Positions 31,423 through 40,676 of a stretch of DNA of 64,000 nucleotides are shown piece after piece. The translations under genes and the position numbers were made by a program. How positions within the stretch are numbered: the first letter of the stretch is position 1; every line of letters starts with the position of its first letter. This stretch comes from Saccharospirillaceae bacterium (lineage in GTDB: Bacteria; Pseudomonadota; Gammaproteobacteria; Pseudomonadales; Oceanobacteraceae), in NCBI GenBank assembly GCA_022448365.1, contig JAKVCS010000003.1, positions 496,001 to 560,000 on the forward strand, given 5' to 3'. The notes beneath the pieces were generated by a model, which ran no database searches, was not told where the DNA came from, and saw nothing but the letters and a program-made list of their open reading frames with translations.

Positions 31423-31450
31423 AAAAAACCGCCAATTTGGCGGTTTTTTT
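31423..31450 (+). terminator. rho-independent terminator of gltA
   Basis: ACCGCC (31428-31433) pairs with GGCGGT (31439-31444) around AATTT, with T7 after the stem and A6 before it. Confidence 0.9.
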
Positions 31451-31679
31451 ATGCCTCTTATTTATTGAAAAACACCGTTTGGCAACCCCCAAACCCCTGT
31501 GCCGCCACATGTCGCAACCGGCGTATTCATCCAATGCTCCGGCGCCGGTCACATACTGGATTTATTCTCGGCACCTAAAATCTGCAAATACCTAAATGAA
31601 TAATCACGCCACTGGAAATGAGGCTCGCACTTACCCGACGATCATCTATGCTAAAGGCAGTCAATTGGGAAAGAGACGT

Positions 31680-32261
31680 ATGAGTTTTGCACAACGCCAC
31701 ACTCTGGGTGGAACCTCGGTAGCGGCTCAGGGTGAGCCAGACTGGAGCCAGATCAGTGAAACACTTGCAATGCTGGCATTAGCAATTGCTCAAATTGACA
31801 CCTCCCTGCAGGAAGGCAATCAGTCAGTGAGTCAGTTGACTGAGAACTTTACCGCAATGGCTGACAACACTCATAAAATTTTGGAAATCAGCCAGAACGG
31901 CAATGATTCAAGTCCCACCCAGATTCAGGGAATTGCCAATGAGATAAATAGTGAGATCCAGCAAGCGGTAATTGCATTCCAGTTTTATGATCGCCTAACA
32001 CAGCGCCTTGAACATGTAGGTGACAGCCTGGAGCGCATGGGCCACCTGATGAATGACGCAACACAGCGTTACCATATCGAGTCTTGGCGCTCACTGCAGA
32101 GTCACATCAAGGGCAACTACACCATGGAGGCCGAACGCATTATGTTCGAGCACATTATGGCTGGTCACTCCGTTGCCGAGGCACTGGAAATTTACCGTCA
32201 CCATTTCGAACAAGGCCAGGATGAATCGTTCGGAACAGATGATGAAATAGAGCTGTTTTAA
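31680..32261 (+). CDS. CheZ-like phosphatase candidate (helical protein with D-x3-Q motif)
   Basis: This is a 193-residue protein, nearly all helix. The segment EIQQAVIAFQFYDRLTQRLEHV carries Asp104 and Gln108 in D-R-L-T-Q. This has the same i/i+4 spacing as the catalytic Asp143/Gln147 of Escherichia coli CheZ, which dephosphorylates CheY. The remaining sequence is not recognisably CheZ, so this is an inference from one motif and context (cheV lies about 850 bp away). An upstream ATG at 31596 adds 28 residues but lacks a ribosome-binding site; the ATG at 31680 has GGGAAAGAGA before it. It is convergent with the MOSC gene, stops overlapping by 3-4 bp. Confidence 0.55.
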   Translation: MSFAQRHTLGGTSVAAQGEPDWSQISETLAMLALAIAQIDTSLQEGNQSVSQLTENFTAMADNTHKILEISQNGNDSSPTQIQGIANEINSEIQQAVIAFQFYDRLTQRLEHVGDSLERMGHLMNDATQRYHIESWRSLQSHIKGNYTMEAERIMFEHIMAGHSVAEALEIYRHHFEQGQDESFGTDDEIELF

Positions 32262-33067
32262 ACCGCTGTTAACGTGTCTCCAACACGGATTTCTGCCAAG
32301 CCGTGATCAATCCCGTTTTGTCCAAATATAATTTTTCCATCTACACGACAATGCTGTTTCAGCGCTTCCAGCACATCCGCCTCACGTTGCTGAGTTTCCA
32401 GGTCACGAGTCGGAATAACGCAGCGCTCACAAGGCTTTACTAATTCCACCCGACCTTCAGCACATTCAATTGCTTGCCATTTAAGCTCAGAAAAAGCGGC
32501 AAAATCTCCAGCGACCAGCACATTAGGGCGAAACCGTTCTATCGCGATCTCACGGCCTACCTGTGCCGAGATATAATCGATGCTGGCCTGGGTAGTCACC
32601 AACAACGGATAGCCGTCAGCAAAGCCAACAAATCGACCAGGCTTTGCCCGCTTTAAACTCACCTGACGCTGACTCCCCTCTTGCAACATAACCAGGCGGC
32701 AAGGCTTACCAAGCAACGACGACAGCCACTCAGCCGCGACATCACCACAATCTGTTGCAGCCAACGAATCCTTCCAGACGGTTACGGTTAGCTCAATGTT
32801 ATCCAACGCAGTCAGCGATATATGCAGAGGACTAACATCTCCGGCCGACAACGTCAGCGTTTCAATCTTATGGGAGTCAGCAACTGTCAGAGAAGGCCTT
32901 ATAAATGCCATTTGAGGCAGCTGTCGTTGAGTTAAGAATCTACCCTCAGGGCTGACCACCATAAAACGACGATCCCCGACCGGGCCGTATTGGTCAAAAT
33001 GCAGTCGATCGACTTCAACTGGCGCGCAGGATTTGACAGGATAAATAAACAGCCGGGAAATATGCAT
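32258..33067 (-). CDS. MOSC domain-containing protein (YcbX-like)
   Basis: This 269-residue protein has an N-terminal MOSC beta-barrel domain (LFIYPVKSCAPVEVD; GPVGDRRFMVVSPEGRFLTQRQLP) and a MOSC domain (IERFRPNVLVAGDFAAFSE; VKPCERCVIPTRDLETQQ). The cysteine in PCERC is the predicted molybdenum-cofactor ligand. Unlike E. coli YcbX it has no C-terminal ferredoxin domain, so it needs an outside electron donor. Members reduce N-hydroxylated compounds; the substrate here is unknown. It shares its stop with the convergent CheZ-like gene. Confidence 0.88.
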   Translation of the reverse strand: MHISRLFIYPVKSCAPVEVDRLHFDQYGPVGDRRFMVVSPEGRFLTQRQLPQMAFIRPSLTVADSHKIETLTLSAGDVSPLHISLTALDNIELTVTVWKDSLAATDCGDVAAEWLSSLLGKPCRLVMLQEGSQRQVSLKRAKPGRFVGFADGYPLLVTTQASIDYISAQVGREIAIERFRPNVLVAGDFAAFSELKWQAIECAEGRVELVKPCERCVIPTRDLETQQREADVLEALKQHCRVDGKIIFGQNGIDHGLAEIRVGDTLTAV

Positions 33068-33114
33068 AATAGCCTCATATACAGTTCAGGCCATTATGCC
33101 ATAAGGAAGGATCG

Positions 33115-34062
33115 TTATTCTAAGGGCGGCATCTTCAACTTTTCACGCATCAGACGTTGAACTTCTTTTGCCATAATTTCGGGCGCGAATTTCGACAAGA
33201 AACCATTACAACCGACCTTATCCACCATGGCTCTGTTGAAATTACCCGACAAAGATGTGTGCAAAATAATAAAGGTATCTTTCAGCTCCGGATCTCGACG
33301 AATTTCAGTAGTCAGCATATAGCCATCCATCTCTGGCATCTCTGCATCCGTAATAATCATCACCAGTTCATCGTTGATATCCCAGCCTTCTTCCTTCCAG
33401 TGCGTTAGCAATTGGTAGGCTTCAAGACCATTATTGGCTTGAATGACGTTCAGTCCCATCGGATCAAGTACTGATCTCATCTGCTGAAGTGCCACAGAAG
33501 AATCGTCGACAATAAGAATCTTCTTACCTTTAATACGCGCCAATAATTCCTGATCATAAACATCCTCAGACAGCTGCATATTGTAAGGTGCTATTTCAGC
33601 AAGCACTTTCTCAACATCGATAATTTCTACAATCCGGTCGTCAATCCGGGTAATCGCCGTTAAATAATGCTGTCGCCCAGCTCCACCCGGAGGCGGAAGT
33701 ATTTCGTTCCAGTTCATATTAACAATACGATCAACGCCACCCACCAAGAAAGCCTGCACCGTCATGTTGTATTCGGTCACAATAATCGTGGCGTCCTCAT
33801 CTGGAGTACGGAGCGGTCCCATCTGAATAGCGTTACGCAAATCAACCACAGGCACTGTTTGACCGCGCAAATGCGTTACACCACGAACCACCGGATGGCG
33901 ATCCGGGATTTCAGTCAGCGGCGGTAAGCGCATTACCTCCTGTACCTTGAATACGTTAATCGCAAACTGCTGTGATCCACCCAGATGAAACAACAACAAT
34001 TCAAGCCGGTTTTGTCCTACCAACTTGGTACGGGCGTCAACCGCACTCAGAACACCGCTCAT
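33115..34062 (-). CDS. cheV: chemotaxis coupling protein CheV (CheW-REC fusion)
   Basis: This is a 315-residue cytoplasmic protein. The N-terminal CheW domain (about 15-155) links receptors to CheA (FKVQEVMRLPPLTEIP; VRGVTHLRGQTVPVVDL). The C-terminal receiver domain (about 178-305) has LIVDDSS (acidic pocket), TDAEMPEMDG (phospho-Asp), HTS and the switch Lys in FLSKF. All receiver residues are present. The ATG at 34062 has GGAGTG upstream. It is divergent from the EAL-HDOD gene and no other che genes are near, so it acts in trans with a system encoded elsewhere. Confidence 0.95.
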   Translation of the reverse strand: MSGVLSAVDARTKLVGQNRLELLLFHLGGSQQFAINVFKVQEVMRLPPLTEIPDRHPVVRGVTHLRGQTVPVVDLRNAIQMGPLRTPDEDATIIVTEYNMTVQAFLVGGVDRIVNMNWNEILPPPGGAGRQHYLTAITRIDDRIVEIIDVEKVLAEIAPYNMQLSEDVYDQELLARIKGKKILIVDDSSVALQQMRSVLDPMGLNVIQANNGLEAYQLLTHWKEEGWDINDELVMIITDAEMPEMDGYMLTTEIRRDPELKDTFIILHTSLSGNFNRAMVDKVGCNGFLSKFAPEIMAKEVQRLMREKLKMPPLE

Positions 34063-34164
34063 ATTACACTCCAATAACCTTTCTTTAACAAAGTGTAGCC
34101 AAGCTCATCAAAAACGCATGGAAATAGCGGCTACACTATCAGCAGGTTTACAGAGAATAATAAG

Positions 34165-35403
34165 ATGTCTGATATCGGTCTGCCGCTACTGGCGCGACAA
34201 CCCATCCTGGATCTCAACCTGCAGGTAATTGGCTACGAGCTTCTGTGCCGTCCTCATCCCCGCGATGACGCCAGCTGGCAGGAAAGTCAGGGTGACCACG
34301 CTACCAGTGAAGTCATGATCGGTGCCTACCAGGAACTTGGATTCGAGAAAGTAACAGGTGGATTACCCGCTTTCGTAAACTTCACCCGCAACTGGCTTTT
34401 TAATCCGCCGGTGGTCTCCAGCAATATGCTGGTCGCTGAGGTGCTTGAATACGTATCAGCCGATGAGGATACGATCCAGGCAATAGAGCGGCTAAGGCGG
34501 ATGAATTATCAGGTTGCACTGGATGACTTTACCGCGGAGCCCAACCAGATTCGCTTATTGCCTTATGTAGACATAGTAAAGGTCGATATATTGCGCCTGC
34601 CGGATATTCAACAATTATTTCCAATGATTAAGTCCTATCAGCGCCCATGGCTGACATGGCTGGCAGAAAAAGTAGAAAGCCCCGAAGAGTACGAGGTCTG
34701 CAGAGAGGCTGGATGCACCCTGTTTCAGGGCTATTTTTTCGCGAAACCAACCATTATGTACGGCAGGCGCTTGCCCGATAATAAAATATCAGTCCTTCAG
34801 CTTCTCAAACAATTGAACAACCCAGATGCCGAAATTGCTGATATAACGAAAACCCTGCAGACCGAACCACAACTGAGCTTTCGACTGCTGCAGCTGGTCA
34901 ATTCAGCCGCCGTTGCCTGTGCGACAGAGGTCACCTCCATTCAACAGGCATTGATGCTGGTTGGACTGGATAAAATTAAAACCTGGGCAATCGTATTATC
35001 ACTTGGACAGCTGTCAGAAAAACCCGAAGTATTGCGCGAGCAAGCTGTTCTGCGCGGCTTTCTGACGCAAGAGCTGGCGACCAGACAAACAGCTCTCGAC
35101 TGCAATACCGCGTTCACTCTTGGCTTATTCTCGTTGCTGGATGCATTTCTCGACATATCAATGGAGGAGGTATGCGAGCGCTTGAAGTTACCAACTGAGC
35201 TGAGCAACGCTCTTATCTGTCATCAAGGAAAATACGGACAGATTCTCAACTTGGTGGAAGAAATGGAGCGAGCGAACTGGGAAAGCGCCAGCTTTAAGCA
35301 ATTGGACGAATTGAAACTGGAGGTCGGCGATATTACCCACAGTTATCAGAGTGCCCTTCATGCCACGCGCGACCTGATGTTATCGACGAAAAATCAGGCT
35401 TAA
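34165..35403 (+). CDS. EAL and HDOD domain signalling protein (YuxH family)
   Basis: This 412-residue protein has an N-terminal EAL-like domain (about 8-200) starting ARQPILDLNLQVIGYELLCR, with VEYVSADE-like and VALDDFTAEP segments and WLAEKVES. It ends with an HDOD domain (about 205-400; LLKQLNNPDAEIADITKTL; LVNSAAV). The EAL signature is reduced (ELL in place of EAL; DDFTAE in place of DDFG), so phosphodiesterase activity is doubtful and c-di-GMP sensing is possible. It is divergent from cheV (about 100 bp between starts). A terminator overlaps its stop. Confidence 0.9.
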   Translation: MSDIGLPLLARQPILDLNLQVIGYELLCRPHPRDDASWQESQGDHATSEVMIGAYQELGFEKVTGGLPAFVNFTRNWLFNPPVVSSNMLVAEVLEYVSADEDTIQAIERLRRMNYQVALDDFTAEPNQIRLLPYVDIVKVDILRLPDIQQLFPMIKSYQRPWLTWLAEKVESPEEYEVCREAGCTLFQGYFFAKPTIMYGRRLPDNKISVLQLLKQLNNPDAEIADITKTLQTEPQLSFRLLQLVNSAAVACATEVTSIQQALMLVGLDKIKTWAIVLSLGQLSEKPEVLREQAVLRGFLTQELATRQTALDCNTAFTLGLFSLLDAFLDISMEEVCERLKLPTELSNALICHQGKYGQILNLVEEMERANWESASFKQLDELKLEVGDITHSYQSALHATRDLMLSTKNQA

Positions 35404-35415
35404 CGCCTGATTTTT
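35389..35415. terminator. bidirectional terminator between the EAL-HDOD and FGGY kinase genes
   Basis: AAAAATCAGGC (35389-35399) pairs perfectly with GCCTGATTTTT (35405-35415) around TTAAC. It overlaps the EAL-HDOD stop and lies 10 bp from the kinase stop, so it can serve both. Confidence 0.88.
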
Positions 35416-35424
35416 ATCACTCCG

Positions 35425-36984
35425 CTACTTAGGATAGCCTGTGATTTCTCGGATAGATTGGTACAGAGGCTTCATGCGTGTGTACATCTTTTGATACACC
35501 TCTTTATAGAGGCGGTCGTACAACTTAACCGTTGGCAAATGAGGCTCAAACACATCCCCCTTATGGGTCATATTATCAATCGCACTGCGGTAGTCCGGGT
35601 AAATACCCAGACCAACGGCACAATTAATAGCTGCCCCAAGGCCAGATGCCTCAAACGTATGCGGACGCTCCGCTGGCATACCGAAAATATCAGCCGTTAA
35701 CTGCATTGCAGCATCTGACTGAGAGCCACCACCTGACACGCGTAAACGAGTGATCGGAGTGCGACTGCGTTTTTCGATCTGTTCTTTACCCTGGCGTAAC
35801 TCGTAAGCCAGCCCCTCAAGAATGGCACGATAAATATGAGCACGCTTGTGAACATCACCAAAACCAATCAGGGAGCCCTTGCCTTCCGGGCCTGGCTGGC
35901 GAACCCCCGGTGACCAATAAGGCTGCATCATCAGTCCCATCGAACCGGCAGGTACCTGATTCAGTAAATCATCGAATAACTGCTCAGCCTCAAGACCCAT
36001 TTCCTTGGCTTTCCGTTGCTCATAATGAGCAAATTCTTCCTTAAACCAGCTCACCATCCAAAAGCCTCGATACACCATCATCTCGGTATTGTAGTGTCCG
36101 GGAATCGCGGCAGTATAAGGTGGGATAAACGGAATCGTTTCGATGTATTTAGGCGTCGTGGTATTAATGGTTGCAGTGGTTCCGTAACTTAAACAACCGA
36201 TGTGTGGGTCGGAGCCACCAGCGCCTAATACTTCACAGGCTTTATCAGATGCTGCTGCGATCATCGGCAGACCAGCAGGTAGTCCCGTTACTTCAGCAGC
36301 AGCCGCCGAGATATGCCCCAATGTTTCGCCTGGCTTAACCAAATCCGGCATCATTTCACGACGGGCAGCCAGCAACTTCCATTTCAGATCTGATTTTTTC
36401 GCCCAATCCTGACGTTTATAATCGTAAGGTAAATATCCAACAATCGAACCTGCAGAGTCTTTTAGCTCACCGGTTAACTGCAGCGTTAAATAACCCGACA
36501 AATTGACATAATGCTTCGTCTTCTGCCAAACCTCTGGTTCGTTCTGAAGCAACCAATTACAGCGCGCCTTTGATCGCAGCTCATCAATCAGGTTACTGAG
36601 ACCAAGCATTTTAATGGCAAACCCCAGAGGGCCAGATAAGGGTTTTTCTGGCTCAGCTTTGCGCTGATCCATCCAAACGATAGCCGGACGCAATGGCTTT
36701 TTATGTTCATCAAGGTTAATCATGGTATAGCGCTGAGTCGTCAGTGAGACACCACGAACCTGTTCCGGCTTAACCGTTCCTTTTGCCCAGAAATTCTCGA
36801 ACGCCTTCGTCAGCGACTGCCAATAATATTCTGCATCCTGCTCTGCCCACCCTGGATTTTCTGAGACATAAGCTTCCAGATTAACTTTGCTTTTGGCAAC
36901 TTCATTACCATTCAGATCGAATGCCAATACCCGAACACTCTGAGTTCCGTTATCAATGGATAATAAATAAGGCTGATCGCTCAC
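35425..36984 (-). CDS. FGGY-family carbohydrate kinase, glycerol-kinase-like
   Basis: This is a 519-residue ATP-dependent kinase. N-terminal FGGY domain: LSIDNGTQSVRVLAFDLNG, then QDAEYYWQSLTKAFE, GVSLTTQRYTMINL and AIVWMDQRKAEPE. C-terminal domain: ILEGLAYELRQG and LRVSGGGSQSDAAMQLTADIFGMP. It differs from true GlpK (GITNQRETT; no match to its fructose-bisphosphate region), so the substrate is not certain. Its place after a GlpD-like dehydrogenase suggests glycerol or a related polyol. A hairpin lies in the 79-bp gap before it. Confidence 0.85.
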   Translation of the reverse strand: MSDQPYLLSIDNGTQSVRVLAFDLNGNEVAKSKVNLEAYVSENPGWAEQDAEYYWQSLTKAFENFWAKGTVKPEQVRGVSLTTQRYTMINLDEHKKPLRPAIVWMDQRKAEPEKPLSGPLGFAIKMLGLSNLIDELRSKARCNWLLQNEPEVWQKTKHYVNLSGYLTLQLTGELKDSAGSIVGYLPYDYKRQDWAKKSDLKWKLLAARREMMPDLVKPGETLGHISAAAAEVTGLPAGLPMIAAASDKACEVLGAGGSDPHIGCLSYGTTATINTTTPKYIETIPFIPPYTAAIPGHYNTEMMVYRGFWMVSWFKEEFAHYEQRKAKEMGLEAEQLFDDLLNQVPAGSMGLMMQPYWSPGVRQPGPEGKGSLIGFGDVHKRAHIYRAILEGLAYELRQGKEQIEKRSRTPITRLRVSGGGSQSDAAMQLTADIFGMPAERPHTFEASGLGAAINCAVGLGIYPDYRSAIDNMTHKGDVFEPHLPTVKLYDRLYKEVYQKMYTRMKPLYQSIREITGYPK

Positions 36985-37019
36985 AAAGCTTTCCTTTGAA
37001 TATTATTGTATTTTTTTAC

Positions 37020-37048
37020 GGCAACCTGAAAACAGTGCTCAGGTTACC
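37020..37048 (-). other. hairpin between the GlpD-like and FGGY kinase genes
   Basis: AACCTGA (37023-37029) and TCAGGTT (37039-37045) form a 7-bp stem, extended by GG/CC after one mismatch. On the leftward strand an A-rich stretch follows, not T, so it does not terminate the operon but can stabilise the message. Confidence 0.4.
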
Positions 37049-37063
37049 GAGTACTGCACTAAC

Positions 37064-38671
37064 TCAGGCCGGAATGCCGTAGTGCTTATCCCAGATTGAC
37101 TGATAACGAAGCTTTTCTTCAGCCCATTGTTGTTCGGTCCAACCTAATTCTTCGGCACAGATTGCACGGATTTTATCTTCAAAAATTAATCCACCCTGTT
37201 CGATCAACAAACCAATTCGGGTACGACGCAATAATAAATCATCCAAATGAACAACCGCTTCATTTGCAGCAGCCCAACGTAATTCTGCCCATACAGCACG
37301 AGCACCCGGAATGACCTCCATCTCGCCATCTCGTGCACACATCAGCAATGCGTCAATATCCATTCCATAGTGACCCTTAAGGCGCTTCTGTATATAAGAC
37401 GGTAATGCAGCAAACTGTTTTAATGTAGGCTCATGCTTGGTAAAGATTTGCGCACCAAATTCGCCATCATTGTAGTTTTTGATGTATTTTTTTGCGGTGT
37501 TTAATGCGTCCAGTGCAATTAAGCGAAACGTCGTTAATTTACCACCAGAAACGGATACCAGGCCGTTGTCATCCCACACACTGTGATCGCGCTTTTCTTT
37601 GGATGGATTCAGAGCACCAGAGGAAACCAACGGTCGCACCCCAGCCCAGCTGGAAATAATATCATCCTCTTTCAGATCCGCTTTAGGAAACTGATGGCGT
37701 GCCACCTTTAATAAATATTCGAGTTCCTCACGGGTCATACTGGCTTCGGTGTTATCGATGCCGTTGTTATCCAGATCCGTAGTCCCAACAACGGTTCGAC
37801 CTTCCCAGGGGAAAATGAAAATCGGACGCTTGTCTTCCGGGTGCATCGCTGTATAAGACTGAGAAACCGGCAGGCGCCAGTAAGGAACCACAATATGAGA
37901 GCCACGTGCCGGGCGAATATTTTTTTCATCGGTCATTTCGGCGCGTAGTTCATCTGCCCATGCACCGGTAGCGTTAATAACAGCATCCGATTTAACATCG
38001 TAGGTTTCACCGGTTAGGGCGTCTTCCAGCACAGCACCAACAACGCGATCACCGTCCTTCAACAGACTTTTTACACCCACGTAGTTGATCGCTTCTGCAC
38101 CGTCCTTTTGTGCCTCACGCAATACGCGCACCACTAAACGGGAATCATCCGTTACAGCATCGGCAAACTGTGTGCCACCAATCAGATTATTGTCATTGAT
38201 GTTCGGACTTAAAAATCCAACATTGTCCGTTGTGAAAAACTTGCGATAGCGACGACCGGCAAAAAAATCATAAACGCGCAGAAGCGTATTGAAAACAAAT
38301 GGTCCCGGAAAGCCACCTTTATAGTGCGCCATCATATACGCCATCTGATCCACCAAACCCGGCGCCTCGACCATTAGCCGCTCGCGTTCCTGGACCGAAT
38401 GCATGGTCGTTTTTACATCACCGGCAGCGATGTAACGTAAACCGCCGTGAACCATTTTCGAGGACCGACTTGAAGTTCCCCAGGCAAAATCCTGACGCTC
38501 CAACAAAAGGGTTTTTAGACCTCGACGGGCCGCTTCACGAGCAATTCCGGCACCGGTAATACCGCCACCGGCGATGATCACATCCCAATGCTGAGATTCA
38601 TTTTTCAGACTGTTTAACAGGCGATCTCGGTTACCTGCCTGCCATGCTTCTTGCCACATATTCGATTTCAT
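37064..38671 (-). CDS. glycerol-3-phosphate dehydrogenase/oxidase family flavoprotein (GlpD-like)
   Basis: This is a 535-residue FAD enzyme. The FAD site is WDVIIAGGGITGAGIAREAARRGLKTLL; family motifs are RSSKMVHGGLRYI, WEGRTVVGTTDLDNNG and SWAGVRPLVSSG. The C-terminal GlpD cap includes LRWAAANEAVVHLDDLLLRRTRIG. It would oxidise glycerol-3-phosphate (or a related ester) to dihydroxyacetone phosphate and pass electrons to quinone. Pairing with an AGPS-like oxidase and kinase in one operon is not the usual glpFKD arrangement. Confidence 0.9.
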   Translation of the reverse strand: MKSNMWQEAWQAGNRDRLLNSLKNESQHWDVIIAGGGITGAGIAREAARRGLKTLLLERQDFAWGTSSRSSKMVHGGLRYIAAGDVKTTMHSVQERERLMVEAPGLVDQMAYMMAHYKGGFPGPFVFNTLLRVYDFFAGRRYRKFFTTDNVGFLSPNINDNNLIGGTQFADAVTDDSRLVVRVLREAQKDGAEAINYVGVKSLLKDGDRVVGAVLEDALTGETYDVKSDAVINATGAWADELRAEMTDEKNIRPARGSHIVVPYWRLPVSQSYTAMHPEDKRPIFIFPWEGRTVVGTTDLDNNGIDNTEASMTREELEYLLKVARHQFPKADLKEDDIISSWAGVRPLVSSGALNPSKEKRDHSVWDDNGLVSVSGGKLTTFRLIALDALNTAKKYIKNYNDGEFGAQIFTKHEPTLKQFAALPSYIQKRLKGHYGMDIDALLMCARDGEMEVIPGARAVWAELRWAAANEAVVHLDDLLLRRTRIGLLIEQGGLIFEDKIRAICAEELGWTEQQWAEEKLRYQSIWDKHYGIPA

Positions 38672-38687
38672 TCCTGTTTCACAAAGT

Positions 38688-38717
38688 AGCCCGGCACTGG
38701 AAATTCCAGGCCGGGCT
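38688..38717 (-). other. long near-perfect hairpin between the AGPS-like and GlpD-like genes
   Basis: AGCCCGGC (38688-38695) pairs with GCCGGGCT (38710-38717). After a one-base bulge CTGGAA (38697-38702) pairs with TTCCAG (38704-38709). No T-tract follows on either side. It is probably a processing or stabilising element inside the operon. Confidence 0.55.
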
Positions 38718-38808
38718 GTGATAACGCATTAAGCCACATCATCTGTCTTAGCAGATTTAAACCGATGCCACCGCCAGCGTACGACGAGGTGAGAACCCAG
38801 CCATTCCG

Positions 38809-40428
38809 TTATTTGTAAGACTTGCCTTTCTCCAGCAGAGTCCCCGGATTCAGTCGCTGATCCGGATCAAAATCTTCTGTTAGGGTTTGCAGAATGCGCA
38901 TTCCTAACTTTCCTTTTTCCGCTTCCAGATAAGGAGCGTGATCTTTACCAACACCGTGTTGGTGAGAAATTGTTGCGCGGCTATTGGCAATCACTTCAGA
39001 GGCACTTGCTTTCAGTTTCTGCCAGCGCTTATAGGTTTGCTCATAGCTGTCAGCGCAACGGAAGAAATAAGTGGTGTAGATACTGCAACCCTGACCGTAC
39101 AAGTGGGACAAGTGAGTAAACACCATGACCTCTTCGTTCTCGTCTTGCAGCGCCTGCTCCAACGACGACTCCATGGCGTTTAACAGCGTGTCGACATTAT
39201 CCCAATCTGTTGAGGTCTCAAGCGTGTCAATGGCAATACCTTCTTCCCAGGTGGTTTCGCGCAGGTACGGGAATTTGAAACGACCTTCCGCCCAGATGGT
39301 ACCCATGATATTAGCGACAACACCACCAACACCGCCGTTCGACTTCAGTACCTTGCGAATTTGCTTCAAAGACGTTTTATTTTGGTACTTGCTACCAGTC
39401 ACACCAAACGTCAGCATGCATCGCTCGTCACCCATGCCCCGGAAGCGCAGGAATTTGTCCAGCGCTTTAAATTGCGACTCTTTCGTCCCCAGGTGGGTGT
39501 GCGCTTTTGATTCTTTTGCGTTAGAAACACGCATCATCGACATCGGCACACGCTGCTGTACCAATTCACGAACGGCATCCTTGGCTGCATCCCAGTTAGG
39601 CATAAAGTAGACGAAAAATTTCTCTTCTTCCGCTAAACGACTGACACGCACCTTAACCTCGGTAAAGATCCCCATGCGGCCTTCAGTTCCCATGGTGACT
39701 TCACGCAGATCAGGACCGGCCGATGATGCCGGAATTGTGGGAATGTCCAGGGACCCGTGTAACGTTTCCATGCGACCGCCGGCAAACATCTGCTCGATCC
39801 GACCGTAACGCAGAGATTGCTGGCCAGAAGAGCGGGAAGCAATCCATCCTCCCACGGTTGCCAGCTCCCAGGACTGTGGATAATGCCCCAGCGTATAGCC
39901 CCGTGCACGCAACTGAGATTCAACCAGCGGACCGGGCGTGCCAGCTCCGAAGGTGGCGATCTGACTTTCTTCATTCAGGTCCATAAGCTGATTCATTCGA
40001 CCCATATCAATCGTCAGAATGGCACGCTCACTTGCTCCTGGAGTGATATGGCCAGCAACAGAGGTACCACCACCATAAGGGATTACTTCAAAGTCGTTTT
40101 GTACTGCAAAATCCAATAATTCGCGTACTTGTGCACTGGTTTCCGGATAGGCGACACCGTCAGGGAATTGCCCAAAATCGCCACTGTGCATTGCCAGCCA
40201 ATCCGGAAAGCTCTGACCACGAGCATGACGAACACGGTCTTCTGCCGCGGTCATGATCAGTGGATGTTGCGGTAGACGGGAAGCAGGCACCTTGGCTTTT
40301 ACTTCGTCAAGGGTTGCTGACGGCAGGGCTTCCGGCTTACCAATGATAGAGTGAATCAGTTTACGACCATGATCCGATACCTCTTTGGTGTAATTTTCAT
40401 CACCCCAGCCATTCCAACGACGACCCAT
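38809..40428 (-). CDS. FAD-binding oxidase of the alkyldihydroxyacetonephosphate synthase (AGPS) family
   Basis: This is a 539-residue flavoprotein of the VAO/PCMH fold. The FAD domain has VIPYGGGTSVAGHITPG and the following LTIDMGRMNQLMDLNEESQIATFGAG; GYTLGHYPQSWELATVGGWIASRSSGQQSLRYG matches AGPS closely. The C-terminal GTISHQHGVGKDH-like stretch (ATISHQHGVGKDHAPY) holds the catalytic His pair. Eukaryotic AGPS makes the ether bond of ether lipids; bacterial relatives are usually unassigned oxidases. The ATG at 40428 has AAGGTGGA upstream, so the earlier TTG is rejected. It is the first gene of the three-gene operon. Confidence 0.88.
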   Translation of the reverse strand: MGRRWNGWGDENYTKEVSDHGRKLIHSIIGKPEALPSATLDEVKAKVPASRLPQHPLIMTAAEDRVRHARGQSFPDWLAMHSGDFGQFPDGVAYPETSAQVRELLDFAVQNDFEVIPYGGGTSVAGHITPGASERAILTIDMGRMNQLMDLNEESQIATFGAGTPGPLVESQLRARGYTLGHYPQSWELATVGGWIASRSSGQQSLRYGRIEQMFAGGRMETLHGSLDIPTIPASSAGPDLREVTMGTEGRMGIFTEVKVRVSRLAEEEKFFVYFMPNWDAAKDAVRELVQQRVPMSMMRVSNAKESKAHTHLGTKESQFKALDKFLRFRGMGDERCMLTFGVTGSKYQNKTSLKQIRKVLKSNGGVGGVVANIMGTIWAEGRFKFPYLRETTWEEGIAIDTLETSTDWDNVDTLLNAMESSLEQALQDENEEVMVFTHLSHLYGQGCSIYTTYFFRCADSYEQTYKRWQKLKASASEVIANSRATISHQHGVGKDHAPYLEAEKGKLGMRILQTLTEDFDPDQRLNPGTLLEKGKSYK

Positions 40429-40676
40429 GCTTCCACCTTTATTATTTTGCGACAGCCCAGCCAAGCAGTGACCAGACCCAATAGTTGAGTAGTATTGAGC
40501 TAATTCACAACAGAAATGCGATTAACCCATTAGACCCTGACCGGAGACGCGGTTACACTGTGAGCTTCATTGCCGGGCGCCCAGGACAGATTCCAGTTTA
40601 TGTTATTCACTATAAAGCGTTTGGTGCGACAATCACTGACCCAATGGGACAGAAAAAGTAGTAAATTCAGCCAGCC

